This document shows, one piece after another, positions 54,589-63,879 of a DNA stretch of 64,000 nucleotides. The position numbers and the translations under genes are program-made. This DNA comes from an uncultured Eubacteriales bacterium (GTDB lineage: Bacteria; Bacillota; Clostridia; Oscillospirales; CAG-272), in assembly GCA_948467545.1 (NCBI GenBank), contig CAOKER010000009.1, positions 1 through 64,000 on the forward strand, read 5' to 3'. The notes under the pieces are model-generated. The model was not told the origin of the DNA and ran no database searches. It saw nothing but the letters and a program-made list of their open reading frames with translations. Numbering within the stretch: the stretch's first letter is position 1; each line of letters starts with the position of its first letter.

Positions 54589-54617
54589 ATTATACACACC
54601 ATTATCATTAAAATCAA
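54589..54617 (-). promoter_or_regulatory. Promoter of groES-groEL
   Basis: On the minus strand TTGATT (54617..54612), a 17-bp spacer and TATAAT (54594..54589), just upstream of CIRCE. Confidence 0.88.
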
Positions 54618-54747
54618 GGTTTTTTTTGCTTTGTTTACATATATTTAACAGTTATATAAACAATTAAATAATAAAAGGCTTACGACAGTGCTATTTCTAT
54701 CGTAAACCTTTTTCAAATACATTCCTTAACAGCCTTAATCTCCGCAC

Positions 54748-56016
54748 TTAGCTAACGCCGTCATAGTAAGCTGCATGGAGCTCGTCTACAAGACGGAGCA
54801 GCTTCTGCATATATGCTACATGCTCCGAATTAAATCCGTCATAATCTGAAAAAATTGCCACAGCATAAGGATGCTCATCATATACAATGCCTATATCATG
54901 ATATGAACCATAATCCCAGCCGTACTTATGAGCAACATCGCGGTCTTCTCCGAGCGTCATAATTAAATTAGTCTGCGCACTTCCGATAAGAGAATCTTTC
55001 ATAAGGGACGAATATTCCGATCCGCTTTCGATAAATTCATATATTGATTTCATAATGCTGCACCCATCCCTTGCAGACATGTTTATTGTCGTATCATACA
55101 TTGACGTCCATCCTTCTTCACGCACCAGTGTACGAAGAAGACTATGACCGTATTCTGCCGTCAGAACATGGAATGCAACATTGTCACTGTCAGACAAGGT
55201 ATATCCTATCAGATCAGAAAAGGTGTATGTAATACCGTCGCCCCTCGAAGCGATTACACCTGTTCCGGTCTGATAATATTCCTTTTCCGAATAAACAATA
55301 GATCTTGTAAAGTCATAGTATGGCGCACCCAGTTCCTCCTCAGACACACCATCCGCAAGCTTTCGCTGCCTTTCCGAGCATTCGGCGGAGGCCGCCTTAA
55401 GAATCGAAAGTATGTACGGCGCTTTAACAACGCTTGCCGAATCGAACTGAAGATCTCCGTTAAACGAGAAAGTATATCCGCTTTCCAAATCAAGATAGCA
55501 CAGCGACAGTTTAGGCATCCTGCTCTCTGTAACGGTAGCTGTTATAAATTCATTATCTGTTTTCACAGTTTTTTCAATTTCATCTTCAATCAATACCGGA
55601 TTTGCAATAAGGTCTGACAGCTCGGAAAAAAGCCTTGCCTGATTTTTCGCATCGACAGCGTATGTCCCCTGCAGCAATTCAATATTCTCTTCAAGCCGGT
55701 TTATACAGGAGTTTTTTTCTTCGATCTCCGAGAGAAGCTCAGGGAAATCATCCGCATCAGAGTTCTCGTACTCAGACAGCCGCTTCCGAAGCTCATCCCT
55801 TTCCGAGACAGCAGCTTCAAGTTCCCCGCGCAGCACATCAGCTTCGTCCGACGGTGCAAAAGCCGCCTCCGAATCTGTTAAGTCCGTTTTTCGCTCGGAC
55901 AAATACAAAACGATAAAAACGATGTTTGCCGCAATTAATACAACAGCCGCCGCAGACAATGAAAAAATCAAAAGCCTGTCGTTAAAAATCCTTTTCTTTT
56001 TTTGCATATTCTTCAT
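54748..56016 (-). CDS. Membrane-anchored class A beta-lactamase-like serine hydrolase
   Basis: A 422-residue protein. Residues 14-38 form one membrane span, residues ~55-120 an acidic coiled coil, and residues ~160-422 the class A-type transpeptidase fold: SxxK as SASVVK, SDN as SDSDN, and the third motif as HKYGW (KYG in place of KTG). This is the Beta-lactamase2-like group. Fixed outside the membrane, it more likely acts on or near peptidoglycan than as a resistance enzyme. It follows divIC by 12 bp, suggesting a role at the septum or in the spore. The ribosome site is weak. Confidence 0.8.
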   Translation of the reverse strand: MKNMQKKKRIFNDRLLIFSLSAAAVVLIAANIVFIVLYLSERKTDLTDSEAAFAPSDEADVLRGELEAAVSERDELRKRLSEYENSDADDFPELLSEIEEKNSCINRLEENIELLQGTYAVDAKNQARLFSELSDLIANPVLIEDEIEKTVKTDNEFITATVTESRMPKLSLCYLDLESGYTFSFNGDLQFDSASVVKAPYILSILKAASAECSERQRKLADGVSEEELGAPYYDFTRSIVYSEKEYYQTGTGVIASRGDGITYTFSDLIGYTLSDSDNVAFHVLTAEYGHSLLRTLVREEGWTSMYDTTINMSARDGCSIMKSIYEFIESGSEYSSLMKDSLIGSAQTNLIMTLGEDRDVAHKYGWDYGSYHDIGIVYDEHPYAVAIFSDYDGFNSEHVAYMQKLLRLVDELHAAYYDGVS

Positions 56017-56028
56017 GTTCTTTATACT

Positions 56029-56328
56029 TTATTTAGTCAGATTATTATAATAAATAACTTCATCCGGCATATGATAACCAAGACTTCTGCGCGCGATTTT
56101 CTTCACGTAGTCATCATCGAGCTCTCCCTCAAGAAGTTCCTGAAGCTCCTCGAGCTCTTCCGTTTTATCGTCAAGTTCATTTTGAAGCATAAGCTGCTCC
56201 TGACAGCAATTATTGTATGTAAATTGCTGTCCTACAATAGAAGCAATGCAAAAACAAATAAATGTAATAATAGCTGCCTTGACGAATACACTGAGTCGTT
56301 TTTCAGGCATAATATAACGGTTGCTCAT
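56029..56328 (-). CDS. divIC: DivIC/FtsB-like septum formation initiator
   Basis: About 99 residues: a charged N terminus, one membrane span (VKAAIITFICFCIASIVGQQ), a coiled coil (LMLQNELDDKTEELEELQEL) and the family end YVKKIARRSLGYHMPDEVIY. It partners FtsL and FtsQ/DivIB at the division septum. The start is uncertain between ATG 56328 and TTG 56340; GGGGGAAG lies closer to the TTG. It is last in the conserved rqcP-yabP-yabQ-divIC order. Confidence 0.92.
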   Translation of the reverse strand: MSNRYIMPEKRLSVFVKAAIITFICFCIASIVGQQFTYNNCCQEQLMLQNELDDKTEELEELQELLEGELDDDYVKKIARRSLGYHMPDEVIYYNNLTK

Positions 56329-56367
56329 TTTAAATTTCAACTTCCCCCTTGCCCTGGCGTAAATAAA

Positions 56368-56967
56368 TTATTTCTGCGGCGTAAGCTCTCTTATCACCGA
56401 ATTCGCCATATTGTAACCTCTCTCAGACGCTTTTAATTCTCTGTTATACATAATTTTCCCAACCACAGAACAAATCAGACGGCGCAAAATTCTCAACGCA
56501 ATACCGGAAAGCCAGCGAAACAGCTTTAAAAGCGGGAATAACGTCAGTTTCATAACAAACATAAAAACCGTTCTTACAAACAGAATTATATACGATGAAA
56601 AGAGCATTACAATTTTTCCCACGGTAAAATAGTAAACAAAAAAACCCACTGCTGTACCAAGAAGAATAAACCATCTCGGATGCCCGGAATTAATATGAAA
56701 TATCATCACCGAAATTACTACGGCACAAATAACAGAATATATTATATCCTCAATCGCAATAATAACAGTTCGAACTGTCTCGCCATGCGGCTTTTTTCCA
56801 TTCGCCGCTTCGCTGCCGGTAACCGCACCAAGACGCCGCAATCTGTTTGAAGGTTCAACAGCTATCCTCAAAATTCTGAATACATCATATACAATTCCGA
56901 GCAGCACACCGACCGCGGCACCATACAGTGCAAGGGATACCAGCGCAGACTGCGAAACATGTTCCAT
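56368..56967 (-). CDS. yabQ: Sporulation protein YabQ
   Basis: A membrane protein of about 199 residues with several spans (ALYGAAVGVLLGIVYDVFRI, then IEDIIYSVICAVVISVMIFH and WFILLGTAVGFFVYYFTVGK). The early G-x-x-Y-D-x-x-R pattern is typical of YabQ, which is needed for spore cortex formation in Bacillus. ATG 56967 is preferred over ATG 56979, because AAGGA abuts the latter. Confidence 0.9.
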   Translation of the reverse strand: MEHVSQSALVSLALYGAAVGVLLGIVYDVFRILRIAVEPSNRLRRLGAVTGSEAANGKKPHGETVRTVIIAIEDIIYSVICAVVISVMIFHINSGHPRWFILLGTAVGFFVYYFTVGKIVMLFSSYIILFVRTVFMFVMKLTLFPLLKLFRWLSGIALRILRRLICSVVGKIMYNRELKASERGYNMANSVIRELTPQK

Positions 56968-57089
56968 TATTATGACCATTCCTTATGTACAAACTTACTG
57001 CATTCAAACCCTATCGAATGAAAAATACCGAATAAATGTACCCAACAGATATATACTGCTGTTTGAATTATTTTTTTTAAAACTACAGC

Positions 57090-57500
57090 TCAGCGTTTTC
57101 GGAAAAAACCAAAAAAACCTCCGCGTTCATCTGATTTTTCATCATCAGTATAAATAAGTCCGTTAATATTTCCGTCAATAACAATGCATCCCGTCTGAAG
57201 AGGAATATCCGCGTCTCCGTCAGAATCATCATAGTACAGTGACATACGATGAGTTTCCCCTCCCTGACTGTCCTGGGACTGACGTGCCGAAAAATTTTCA
57301 GAATTCTGCGGCGAGTTAAAGCTTACAATATGCAGGGTATCGCCGTCTACAGACAATGTTCCCATACACGTCTGCATAATAATGCTGTCCTCATCAAATG
57401 AAAGAACATCCTCGACACCGCTGATTTTTAATGATTTTCTGCCCTTCATCGTTACCGTATGACCGGTTTGTCTGTCCGACAATCTGTTTCTGTCTGCCAT
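57090..57500 (-). CDS. yabP: Sporulation protein YabP
   Basis: A 136-residue YabP/YqfC-type protein with a core of short beta strands: GRKSLKISGVEDVLSFDEDS, then IIMQTCMGTLSVDGDTLHIV, and the C-terminal IVIDGNINGLIYTDD. Residues ~78-98 form a Ser/Gln/Asp-rich insertion not usual in the 100-residue Bacillus protein. It is involved in spore coat/cortex assembly with YabQ. GTGGGG lies about 8 nt before ATG. Confidence 0.92.
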   Translation of the reverse strand: MADRNRLSDRQTGHTVTMKGRKSLKISGVEDVLSFDEDSIIMQTCMGTLSVDGDTLHIVSFNSPQNSENFSARQSQDSQGGETHRMSLYYDDSDGDADIPLQTGCIVIDGNINGLIYTDDEKSDERGGFFGFFRKR

Positions 57501-57612
57501 TTCACAACCCCACTTGTCAATTTCAGTATTTCTTTCAAAATTCTTTCAGAAATATGATATGATCAAATAATCGGATGTATTCATAACTAACGAAACAAAG
57601 ACACAAAAAAGC

Positions 57613-57855
57613 TTATGAAATTACCTCATACATTGAAGCCGCATCAGACTTCAGCGCATGCTCGCGTACATCCTTTACACGAACCCTCAGAGAACGTTCT
57701 CCAAAGGTCACTGTAATTTCGTCGCCTTCCTTAACATCATATGAAGCCTTTACCGGCTTGCCGTTCACTATAATATGAGATGAATCACATGCCTCATTGG
57801 CGACTGTACGGCGCTTTATTATTCTTGAAACCTTTAAAAATTTATCGATTCTCAT
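57613..57855 (-). CDS. rqcP: S4-domain ribosome quality-control protein RqcP (YabO)
   Basis: An 80-residue single S4 RNA-binding domain: MRIDKFLKVSRIIKRRTVAN, then EACDSSHIIVNGKPVKASYDVKEG split over the following strands, and ITVTFGERSLRVRV. RqcP stabilises peptidyl-tRNA on the 50S subunit during RqcH alanine tailing. Gene order with yabP confirms it. GAAAGGG lies about 11 nt before ATG. Confidence 0.93.
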   Translation of the reverse strand: MRIDKFLKVSRIIKRRTVANEACDSSHIIVNGKPVKASYDVKEGDEITVTFGERSLRVRVKDVREHALKSDAASMYEVIS

Positions 57856-58046
57856 TTATAATAGTCCCTTTCCAAGGTGATTTTGCAAATAATATGTCAA
57901 ACAAATCGGAATAACCGTTTTCGCAAAAAAGCAGTTAGAACAAATACTCTTTATTACAATATAATTGAGAGATTTGAAATCATATCTTTCGGCAGTTGTC
58001 TTATCAATCCGCTGCCCGTTATATTCTTATATTCTATATTCCAAAG

Positions 58047-58517
58047 TCATCTGACAAGTTTCCAGTTTGTTGCATTGATCTGTGCGGGATATGATTCCAT
58101 AACGCTGCCTGTATAAGTTATCTGCACCACACTTCCAACCTCTGCGCCAATATCGTCAAGTTCCTTTATGCTGAAAGAAATCTCATCACTGATGCGCAAT
58201 TCTTCTTCGCCTTCAGCCGGTTCTGCCAAGACGGAACTGCCGTTTATCTCAATAACGGTAGCAATAAAAGAAGACTCAGCCTTATCATTTTCCATATACC
58301 ACAAATTATCAATGGATTTAAAATTTTCGGGAAAGAGATACACTTTGGTTTTGTCGTAAACGCTGTCACCGGATATACGGTTCCAATTCACAATTTTATA
58401 GGTCAGTGCCGTATACTCCCTTGTTCCCCCATCTTTATAAGGTCCGGCTGGAATGGGTACAAAAAGGACAGCCAGCAGTATAACTGCGGCAATCGGCATC
58501 CATTTTTTCTTTTTCAT
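58047..58517 (-). CDS. Unknown exported or anchored small protein, DUF3221-like ending
   Basis: A 156-residue protein with an N-terminal signal anchor (KKKKWMPIAAVILLAVLFV) and a soluble domain of beta strands. The end, VGSVVQITYTGSVMESYPAQ then INATNWKLV, resembles small OB-like DUF3221-type lipoproteins, but there is no lipobox Cys. GGAGGGG lies about 9 nt before ATG. It is inserted between hup and rqcP in an otherwise conserved operon. I cannot assign a function. Confidence 0.65.
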   Translation of the reverse strand: MKKKKWMPIAAVILLAVLFVPIPAGPYKDGGTREYTALTYKIVNWNRISGDSVYDKTKVYLFPENFKSIDNLWYMENDKAESSFIATVIEINGSSVLAEPAEGEEELRISDEISFSIKELDDIGAEVGSVVQITYTGSVMESYPAQINATNWKLVR

Positions 58518-58626
58518 AAGTATACCCCTCCTATTTTCTGCAATCCGCAGCTCATGACTTTTCAGTCAGAGTAAGGCACGAAACACTATTAATATAAAGC
58601 TTGTCCATTCTCCATCGGCATATAGC

Positions 58627-58899
58627 TCACTTAATTCTTTCCTTCAACGTTTTTCCAATGCTAAAAGAAACATGACGCGTAGGACCTATCACCATCGGCT
58701 CGCCTGTAAAAGGATTTCGTCCGTTCCGTGAGCCGCGCTCTCTCAGCTCAAAGGTACCGAATCCGGAGATCTGAACCTTTTCGCCTGAAGCAAGAGATTC
58801 TTCAATTATCTCAAACAATGCGTCAACTGCTGACTCCGCGTCCTTTTTTTTAACTCCGGTACGCTTTGCAAGCTCATCTATAATATTTGATTTTGTCAT
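58627..58899 (-). CDS. hup: Histone-like DNA-binding protein HU
   Basis: A 90-residue HU monomer. The N-terminal helices are followed by the beta-arm signature GFGTFELRERGSRNGRNPFT and TGEPMVIGPTRHVSFSIGKT. It compacts and bends DNA. Its place between mazG and rqcP is common in clostridia. AGAGGAG lies about 12 nt before ATG. Confidence 0.96.
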   Translation of the reverse strand: MTKSNIIDELAKRTGVKKKDAESAVDALFEIIEESLASGEKVQISGFGTFELRERGSRNGRNPFTGEPMVIGPTRHVSFSIGKTLKERIK

Positions 58900-59272
58900 T
58901 AAATAAATTTCTCCTCTTAGGCTTTCACATTAATTCTCTATCAGTATATAATAATTTCAGTCAGAGCACAGTGTTTCGGAGTTCTGAACTGGAAAATCAC
59001 TGACGCCGCAGCATAATTCGCCGACCGCAAAGCTTATACATCACTACATCACGGTTATTCCATCATAAATTCAGGTCAAACCGACATGTTCTGCGGTTTT
59101 GCACTGAAAAATTACCGTCCCTGACAGCGAAGCAAGACTTTCCGACCTCAAAACTTTTAGCTTTGAGGCTATTATATCATCTGAAATTATATATTACAAG
59201 TGTTTTTTTTACTTTATGTGTGTCAATCTGCAATATTTAATTTAGTACCATACCCTGAAGCGTAAAAAAGTA
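58900..59272. repeat. Spacer filled mostly by family B elements (copy B2 and fragment B3)
   Basis: 59068-59187 is the second full copy of the family B element at 17385. A fragment at 58991-59036 (GGAAAATCACTGACGCCGCA, then ATTCGCCGACCGCAAAGCTT) matches its middle part. The remaining bases are AT-rich; a TATACT at 58940-58945 on the minus strand could be a weak -10 for hup. Confidence 0.55.
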
Positions 59273-59950
59273 TCACTCATTTGAGCTTTCTGATTTTTCA
59301 ACACGTGAAATAAGCTCATCGCACGCCTTGTAAAGCTCATGCTCGGCATCAAGCCCGGCATTTTTAGCCTCAAGCACAAGTCTGAGCATCCTATCTCCTA
59401 TTGAACTTCCGTTCTGCGGAACAGCCTCGTCAAGATAACCCGCCTTTGCGGCGCGTCCAATCAATTTTTCAGCCCTCATCAAGGCAGGAAGAGATTTTGC
59501 AACACTTCTGAGCGTCTCGGCAACGGTTGTCTGATGTTTTGATTTTTGCTTTATTTTATCCCAGTTTGAAAGAACCTGCTCGGTTGTATCCGCGCTCACA
59601 TTACCGAAAACATGAGGATGACGAAGAATTAATTTACGGCAAATTCCGTTTGTAACATCGTCAAAATCAAACCCGCCGTTTTCCTCCTCAATACATGAAT
59701 GAAATACAACCTGAAGAAGCACGTCTCCCAGCTCCTCCTCGAGAAGCTCGGTATCGGAAGTATCAATTGCCTCGGCTACTTCATACGTCTCCTCAATAAA
59801 GTTTTCCCGAATACTCTCATGCGTCTGCTCTCTGTCCCACGGACATCCGTCAGGCGCGCGAAGCAGTTCGGTTATAGTCCGTAAATCGGAGATAAGCATT
59901 TTTTCTTCACTCTTATATTTTTCAACAATCTGATTTTTTATCGAATCCAT
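59273..59950 (-). CDS. mazG: Nucleoside triphosphate pyrophosphohydrolase MazG (YabN C-half type)
   Basis: A 225-residue all-alpha NTP pyrophosphatase. MazG motifs are CPWDREQTHESIRENFIEET (residues 38-57) and the metal-binding EELGDVLLQVVFHS, with a second MazG-like half about 140-215. It hydrolyses non-canonical or surplus NTPs. In Bacillus YabN it is fused to a methylase domain, which is absent here. GGAGAG lies about 8 nt before ATG. Confidence 0.93.
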   Translation of the reverse strand: MDSIKNQIVEKYKSEEKMLISDLRTITELLRAPDGCPWDREQTHESIRENFIEETYEVAEAIDTSDTELLEEELGDVLLQVVFHSCIEEENGGFDFDDVTNGICRKLILRHPHVFGNVSADTTEQVLSNWDKIKQKSKHQTTVAETLRSVAKSLPALMRAEKLIGRAAKAGYLDEAVPQNGSSIGDRMLRLVLEAKNAGLDAEHELYKACDELISRVEKSESSNE

Positions 59951-59990
59951 TCTTTATACTCTCCGCAGCAATCAAAACTTATTCTATAAA

Positions 59991-61643
59991 TTATTTATTT
60001 TTAAAAAACTTTAGCTTCTGCATAATCCCAAAAATTTTATCTCCCTTCGGAAGCATACGTATATCGTCCTCCTCTACACCGCGGATCAGGAAAAGAGCAA
60101 TAAAATATACAACCGCGGTAATCAAAATTGCGGCAATCGTTGCAAGCCGCGACGGAAGAAACGAGTTCATCCCCGCAAGCGCGGCAAATGAAGCTCCCGC
60201 ACCGACAACAGACGCTATGAGCGGTTTCCAAAACGTACGAAACACCGCAGGCTTAACATCTGCGTATTTTGCCATAAAATATATGTTAAAGGAGGTTGCA
60301 ATCATATAACAAACGACTGTAGAAATCGGTGCTCCGTAAATGCCAATCTGAGGAATTCCTATCAAAACAAATCCGAGAATCAATTTTGCGGCAGAGCCTG
60401 CCACCAATGATATAATCGGAAGCTTTTGCTTTCCGTGCGCCTGCAAAACGGCATTCGAGATTGAAAGGATACAAATAAAAAATATTGAAATTGATAAAAT
60501 TGACAGCTTCGGAGCCGCAAGCTCGGCACTGCTTTCAGACTTGAATATAAGCTTGAGAATCGGTTCCGCAAATACACACACGCCAACGGTACAGGGGATT
60601 GCAATCATCGATGTAACCTTAAGAGACCTCTTGCATATCTGTACCGAACGCTTTCTGTCACCTATCGTAAGCGTACCCTTTAAAAGCGGAATAAGCGAAT
60701 ACGAAATGGGATATATAAGCGCCGGCGGAAGATCGGCAACCGGTATGGCAAAACCGGTATAATTTCCGTAAAGCGCATTCGCAATATCCTGAGTATAACC
60801 GATAGACATCAGACGCCAGTTAATAATCATATCGTCAACCATTGTAGTCAGACTCATTATAGACGCGCTTATAGTAATCGGAATCGCTATGTAAAGAAGC
60901 CGCTTTACTATACCTCGGACAGAACTATGGGACTCATTTGCAAGCTTTGTTCCGTTGGATTCAAATTCGGCACAATACATATCTTCATTAAAGCGGAGCT
61001 TAGAAATCATAAGAAAAAGCATTCCGCAAGCTGTTCCTATAGTAAGGCCTGAAATTGCAAATGCCGCAACAACCGGAAGCCCGTACCCCTGATTCATAGC
61101 ATAATTCGCAAAAAGAACTCCGATTGCAAGCTTTCCGGCGGATTCCAGAACCTGTGATACCGCAGTCGGCCTCATCTCCTGAAATCCCTGAAAATACCCG
61201 CGCATAGCACTTGCAACGCAGACAAAAAAGAGTGTCGGTGCTATAGCAATAATAGAAATATAAGAACCCTCAACTCCGTTCATAAATGCAAATGCTTTAG
61301 AGAAAATTATCATCAAAAGTGTACCGACTGCACCTACAATCAGAAACAGAGACATTGTTACTTTATAAATTTTGCTTATTTCTTTTTTATTGCCTCTAAA
61401 ACGCGCCTCCGATACAAGCATTGAAACCGCCAGCGGAAGCCCCCCGGTAGAGATCATATAAAACCATGTATATATGTGATACGCCGAGGTAAAATAAGCC
61501 ATTCCGGAATCTCCGAGCAGGTTTCCAATCGGAATACGGAAGAAAAGTCCGAGAACCTTATTCAGGATATTGGTGAATGTAAGCACCACAACTCCTGAAA
61601 AAAACAGGTTCTTATTGTTTTTTATTTTTGAAGTAACTGCCAC
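59991..61643 (-). CDS. SpoVB/YabM-like MOP-family flippase
   Basis: A 550-residue protein with about 14 membrane spans of the polysaccharide flippase (MVF/MOP) superfamily. The N terminus LNKVLGLFFRIPIGNLLGDS and AMRGYFQGFQEMRPTAVSQV are typical of SpoVB and YabM. These proteins flip lipid-linked sugars for spore cortex or cell wall. Its place before mazG matches Bacillus yabM-yabN. The start is GTG 61643, with AGGAA 6 nt upstream, overlapping the deaminase gene by 32 bp. Confidence 0.88.
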   Translation of the reverse strand: MAVTSKIKNNKNLFFSGVVVLTFTNILNKVLGLFFRIPIGNLLGDSGMAYFTSAYHIYTWFYMISTGGLPLAVSMLVSEARFRGNKKEISKIYKVTMSLFLIVGAVGTLLMIIFSKAFAFMNGVEGSYISIIAIAPTLFFVCVASAMRGYFQGFQEMRPTAVSQVLESAGKLAIGVLFANYAMNQGYGLPVVAAFAISGLTIGTACGMLFLMISKLRFNEDMYCAEFESNGTKLANESHSSVRGIVKRLLYIAIPITISASIMSLTTMVDDMIINWRLMSIGYTQDIANALYGNYTGFAIPVADLPPALIYPISYSLIPLLKGTLTIGDRKRSVQICKRSLKVTSMIAIPCTVGVCVFAEPILKLIFKSESSAELAAPKLSILSISIFFICILSISNAVLQAHGKQKLPIISLVAGSAAKLILGFVLIGIPQIGIYGAPISTVVCYMIATSFNIYFMAKYADVKPAVFRTFWKPLIASVVGAGASFAALAGMNSFLPSRLATIAAILITAVVYFIALFLIRGVEEDDIRMLPKGDKIFGIMQKLKFFKNK

Positions 61644-62898
61644 ATTCGTTCCTCATATCATATTTAAGTTTTTCTTCGTCAATTGTTGTAAACTCTCCGT
61701 TTTCATAGAGAATATTTCCGTCAACCATCGTCAGCACCACATTATCGGAGTACGCACTGTAAACTGCCGTATGACGCAGATCATAGCAAGGAATATTGTT
61801 AAGTGTTTCAAGATCGACGACGATCAAATCCGCGCAGTACCCGACAGAAATCGCTCCGCATTTTTCACGCCGCTGAGCAGACGCTCCGCTGACCGTAGCA
61901 GCTTCAATCAAATGGCTCGCTTTAATTCCCGACGGATCTCTCCTTATGCCCTTTTGCAGAATTGCTCCGATATGCATTTCTTTAAAAATATTCAGAGTAT
62001 TGTTAGATGCGGCACCGTCAGTGCCAAGCGCAACACATACCCCTCTTTCAAGAAGCTTTTTCATCGGCATAACTCCGCTTCCAAGCTTAAGATTGCTGAC
62101 CGGATTATAAACTGCCGTTACATGCTTATCCGACATGAGATCGATATCGTCGTCATCAACCCAAACGCAGTGAGCGGCGTTTACCGGCACATCAAAACAG
62201 CCGCAGTCAGCAAAAAAGCGGGCCGGCGTTTTACCGTGTCTTCCTATACATTCCATATGCTCGTTTTCTGTCTCCGACAGATGAATATGAAGCCCGGTAT
62301 TTTTTTTCGCAGCATACTCCGCCACAGCGCGGCAGGCTTTTTCCACATTAGTATATTCGGCGTGAATTGCCATATCTATTTTTATTCTTCCGTCCGAGCT
62401 GTTATTCCACCTTTCATAAAGAGATTTCGCTTCCGCAAAACGAACGTCGGCGTCCATATCTATATTTTCGTCAAAAGAAGTAACCGCACGGCTTAAATTC
62501 GCCTTAATTCCTGTTTCGGAAACCGCCTTCGCTGTTTCGTCACAAAAAAAATACATATCGGAAAAAGAAACTATACCTCCGCGCAGCATTTCCGCAATGG
62601 CAAATTTGGACGCGGTATATACCGCATGGTCGGTCAGCAATTCCTCCGCAGGAAAAATACGGTCATTAAGCCATTCCATTAATGGCATATCCTCTCCGTA
62701 TCCTCTGAAAAGAGTCATTGCAGCATGAGTATGACAATTGTAAAGTCCCGGCATGAGAAATTTATTTCTACAGTCTATCACTCGGTCATATTCTCCGCGG
62801 TAAGGTTCCTTTCCTATATACGAAATATATTTGCCGTCGGTAACAACGTTTGCTTTTCCAAAATCAATAGTTTCAGCATTTTCAAATAAAATCTTCAA
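61612..62898 (-). CDS. Amidohydrolase, MTA/SAH-deaminase type
   Basis: A 428-residue metal-dependent deaminase. Metal ligands are in NCHTHAAM (H-x-H), HAEY, HIHLSE, and the Asp in LGTDGAASNN. The overall sequence follows the MtaD family, which deaminates 5'-methylthioadenosine or S-adenosylhomocysteine, though related members act on other adenosine or guanine-type substrates. The start is TTG 62898 (no ATG fits), with GGACAGG about 9 nt upstream. It ends inside the SpoVB-like gene. Confidence 0.84.
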   Translation of the reverse strand: MKILFENAETIDFGKANVVTDGKYISYIGKEPYRGEYDRVIDCRNKFLMPGLYNCHTHAAMTLFRGYGEDMPLMEWLNDRIFPAEELLTDHAVYTASKFAIAEMLRGGIVSFSDMYFFCDETAKAVSETGIKANLSRAVTSFDENIDMDADVRFAEAKSLYERWNNSSDGRIKIDMAIHAEYTNVEKACRAVAEYAAKKNTGLHIHLSETENEHMECIGRHGKTPARFFADCGCFDVPVNAAHCVWVDDDDIDLMSDKHVTAVYNPVSNLKLGSGVMPMKKLLERGVCVALGTDGAASNNTLNIFKEMHIGAILQKGIRRDPSGIKASHLIEAATVSGASAQRREKCGAISVGYCADLIVVDLETLNNIPCYDLRHTAVYSAYSDNVVLTMVDGNILYENGEFTTIDEEKLKYDMRNECGSYFKNKKQ

Positions 62899-62904
62899 AA
62901 TGAA

Positions 62905-63858
62905 TTACCTGTCCTTTCTTTTTCCGATAAACTCACGAAAAACCGACTTTTCGGGTACAAACGACTCTGAAAGATCGGGAATACGTTCAAGCTTCATAAT
63001 AAGGTTCTCAATTTCGGAATAAAGCGGAAACTCACGTGCAACCTTATGCAGCAGGCCGAGAAGCGGAGCTTTTATCACGCTTGGCTCATAAGCAAGAGTC
63101 GAGTCAAGTATTATATCCGCATATTTTTCATTCGGAAAAATACTTTCTTCCTCGTTTGCTATAACATTTCTCCAAATCTGCATTGTAAATTCAACAGACG
63201 CAGATCTGAACAGATGGTCACGGAGCAGACGGCGCATCAGCCTTACCTCGCGGCAGTCAAAAAATACGTCTCCAACCCTGATTCCGCTTGCAGCGTTTGT
63301 AAAAACCGAAATGTACGGATGACCGTCAAGGAGGGCGCGGACATCCGGATACATTGCCTGAATACCTTCGAGCAAAAATACGTCATATCTGCTGCTCTCA
63401 AGCAGGCGATAGCTTATACAGCGCTGCTTTTTAAAATCAAAATGCGGAAGATAGACATTCTCACGTTTGAAAATTCCGGAGATAAATCTGCGAAGATATA
63501 CTATATCGATTGCCTCCACACTGTCCAGATCAAGCTTGCTGTTTGACTCCGAATAGGTATTTATATCGCATTCCACCGTTTTGAAAAAGTCATCAAGCGA
63601 TATAACAAATATACGTATTCCGATTCCGCGAAGCTCGGATATGATTTTACCGGCCGTAGTAGTTTTTCCCGAACAGGTCGGTCCCGAAAGTGTTATAATT
63701 CTCGTATCCGGAACAGCGCTTAAACGACCGGCAATTTCATTTACGGCGCGGTCAAGCTGTCCTTCGAATTCCTCTTCGCATTCGAGCACATACTCTCTGC
63801 CGGTCCTCTCTGCAAAGTCATCATTATATATTTTTATATTTTCATTTCTGCATGACAT
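62905..63858 (-). CDS. Uridine kinase-like nucleoside kinase
   Basis: A 317-residue P-loop kinase of the uridine kinase/phosphoribulokinase type. Walker A SGPTCSGKTTTAG lies at residues 58-70, the substrate-site Asp pair at SLDDFF, and LLEGIQAMYPDVR after it. An N-terminal domain of ~50 residues precedes the kinase, but the TGS domain found in many longer clostridial homologues is absent. It probably phosphorylates a pyrimidine nucleoside. It lies 6 bp before the deaminase start. The ribosome site is weak. Confidence 0.8.
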   Translation of the reverse strand: MSCRNENIKIYNDDFAERTGREYVLECEEEFEGQLDRAVNEIAGRLSAVPDTRIITLSGPTCSGKTTTAGKIISELRGIGIRIFVISLDDFFKTVECDINTYSESNSKLDLDSVEAIDIVYLRRFISGIFKRENVYLPHFDFKKQRCISYRLLESSRYDVFLLEGIQAMYPDVRALLDGHPYISVFTNAASGIRVGDVFFDCREVRLMRRLLRDHLFRSASVEFTMQIWRNVIANEEESIFPNEKYADIILDSTLAYEPSVIKAPLLGLLHKVAREFPLYSEIENLIMKLERIPDLSESFVPEKSVFREFIGKRKDR

Positions 63859-63879
63859 AAAATTTCAAACATGCCCTTT

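Noticed and set aside
54748..56016. Beta-lactam resistance gene
   Set aside because: The protein is membrane-anchored with a coiled coil, has KYG in place of KTG and lies after divIC; resistance cannot be claimed from the fold.
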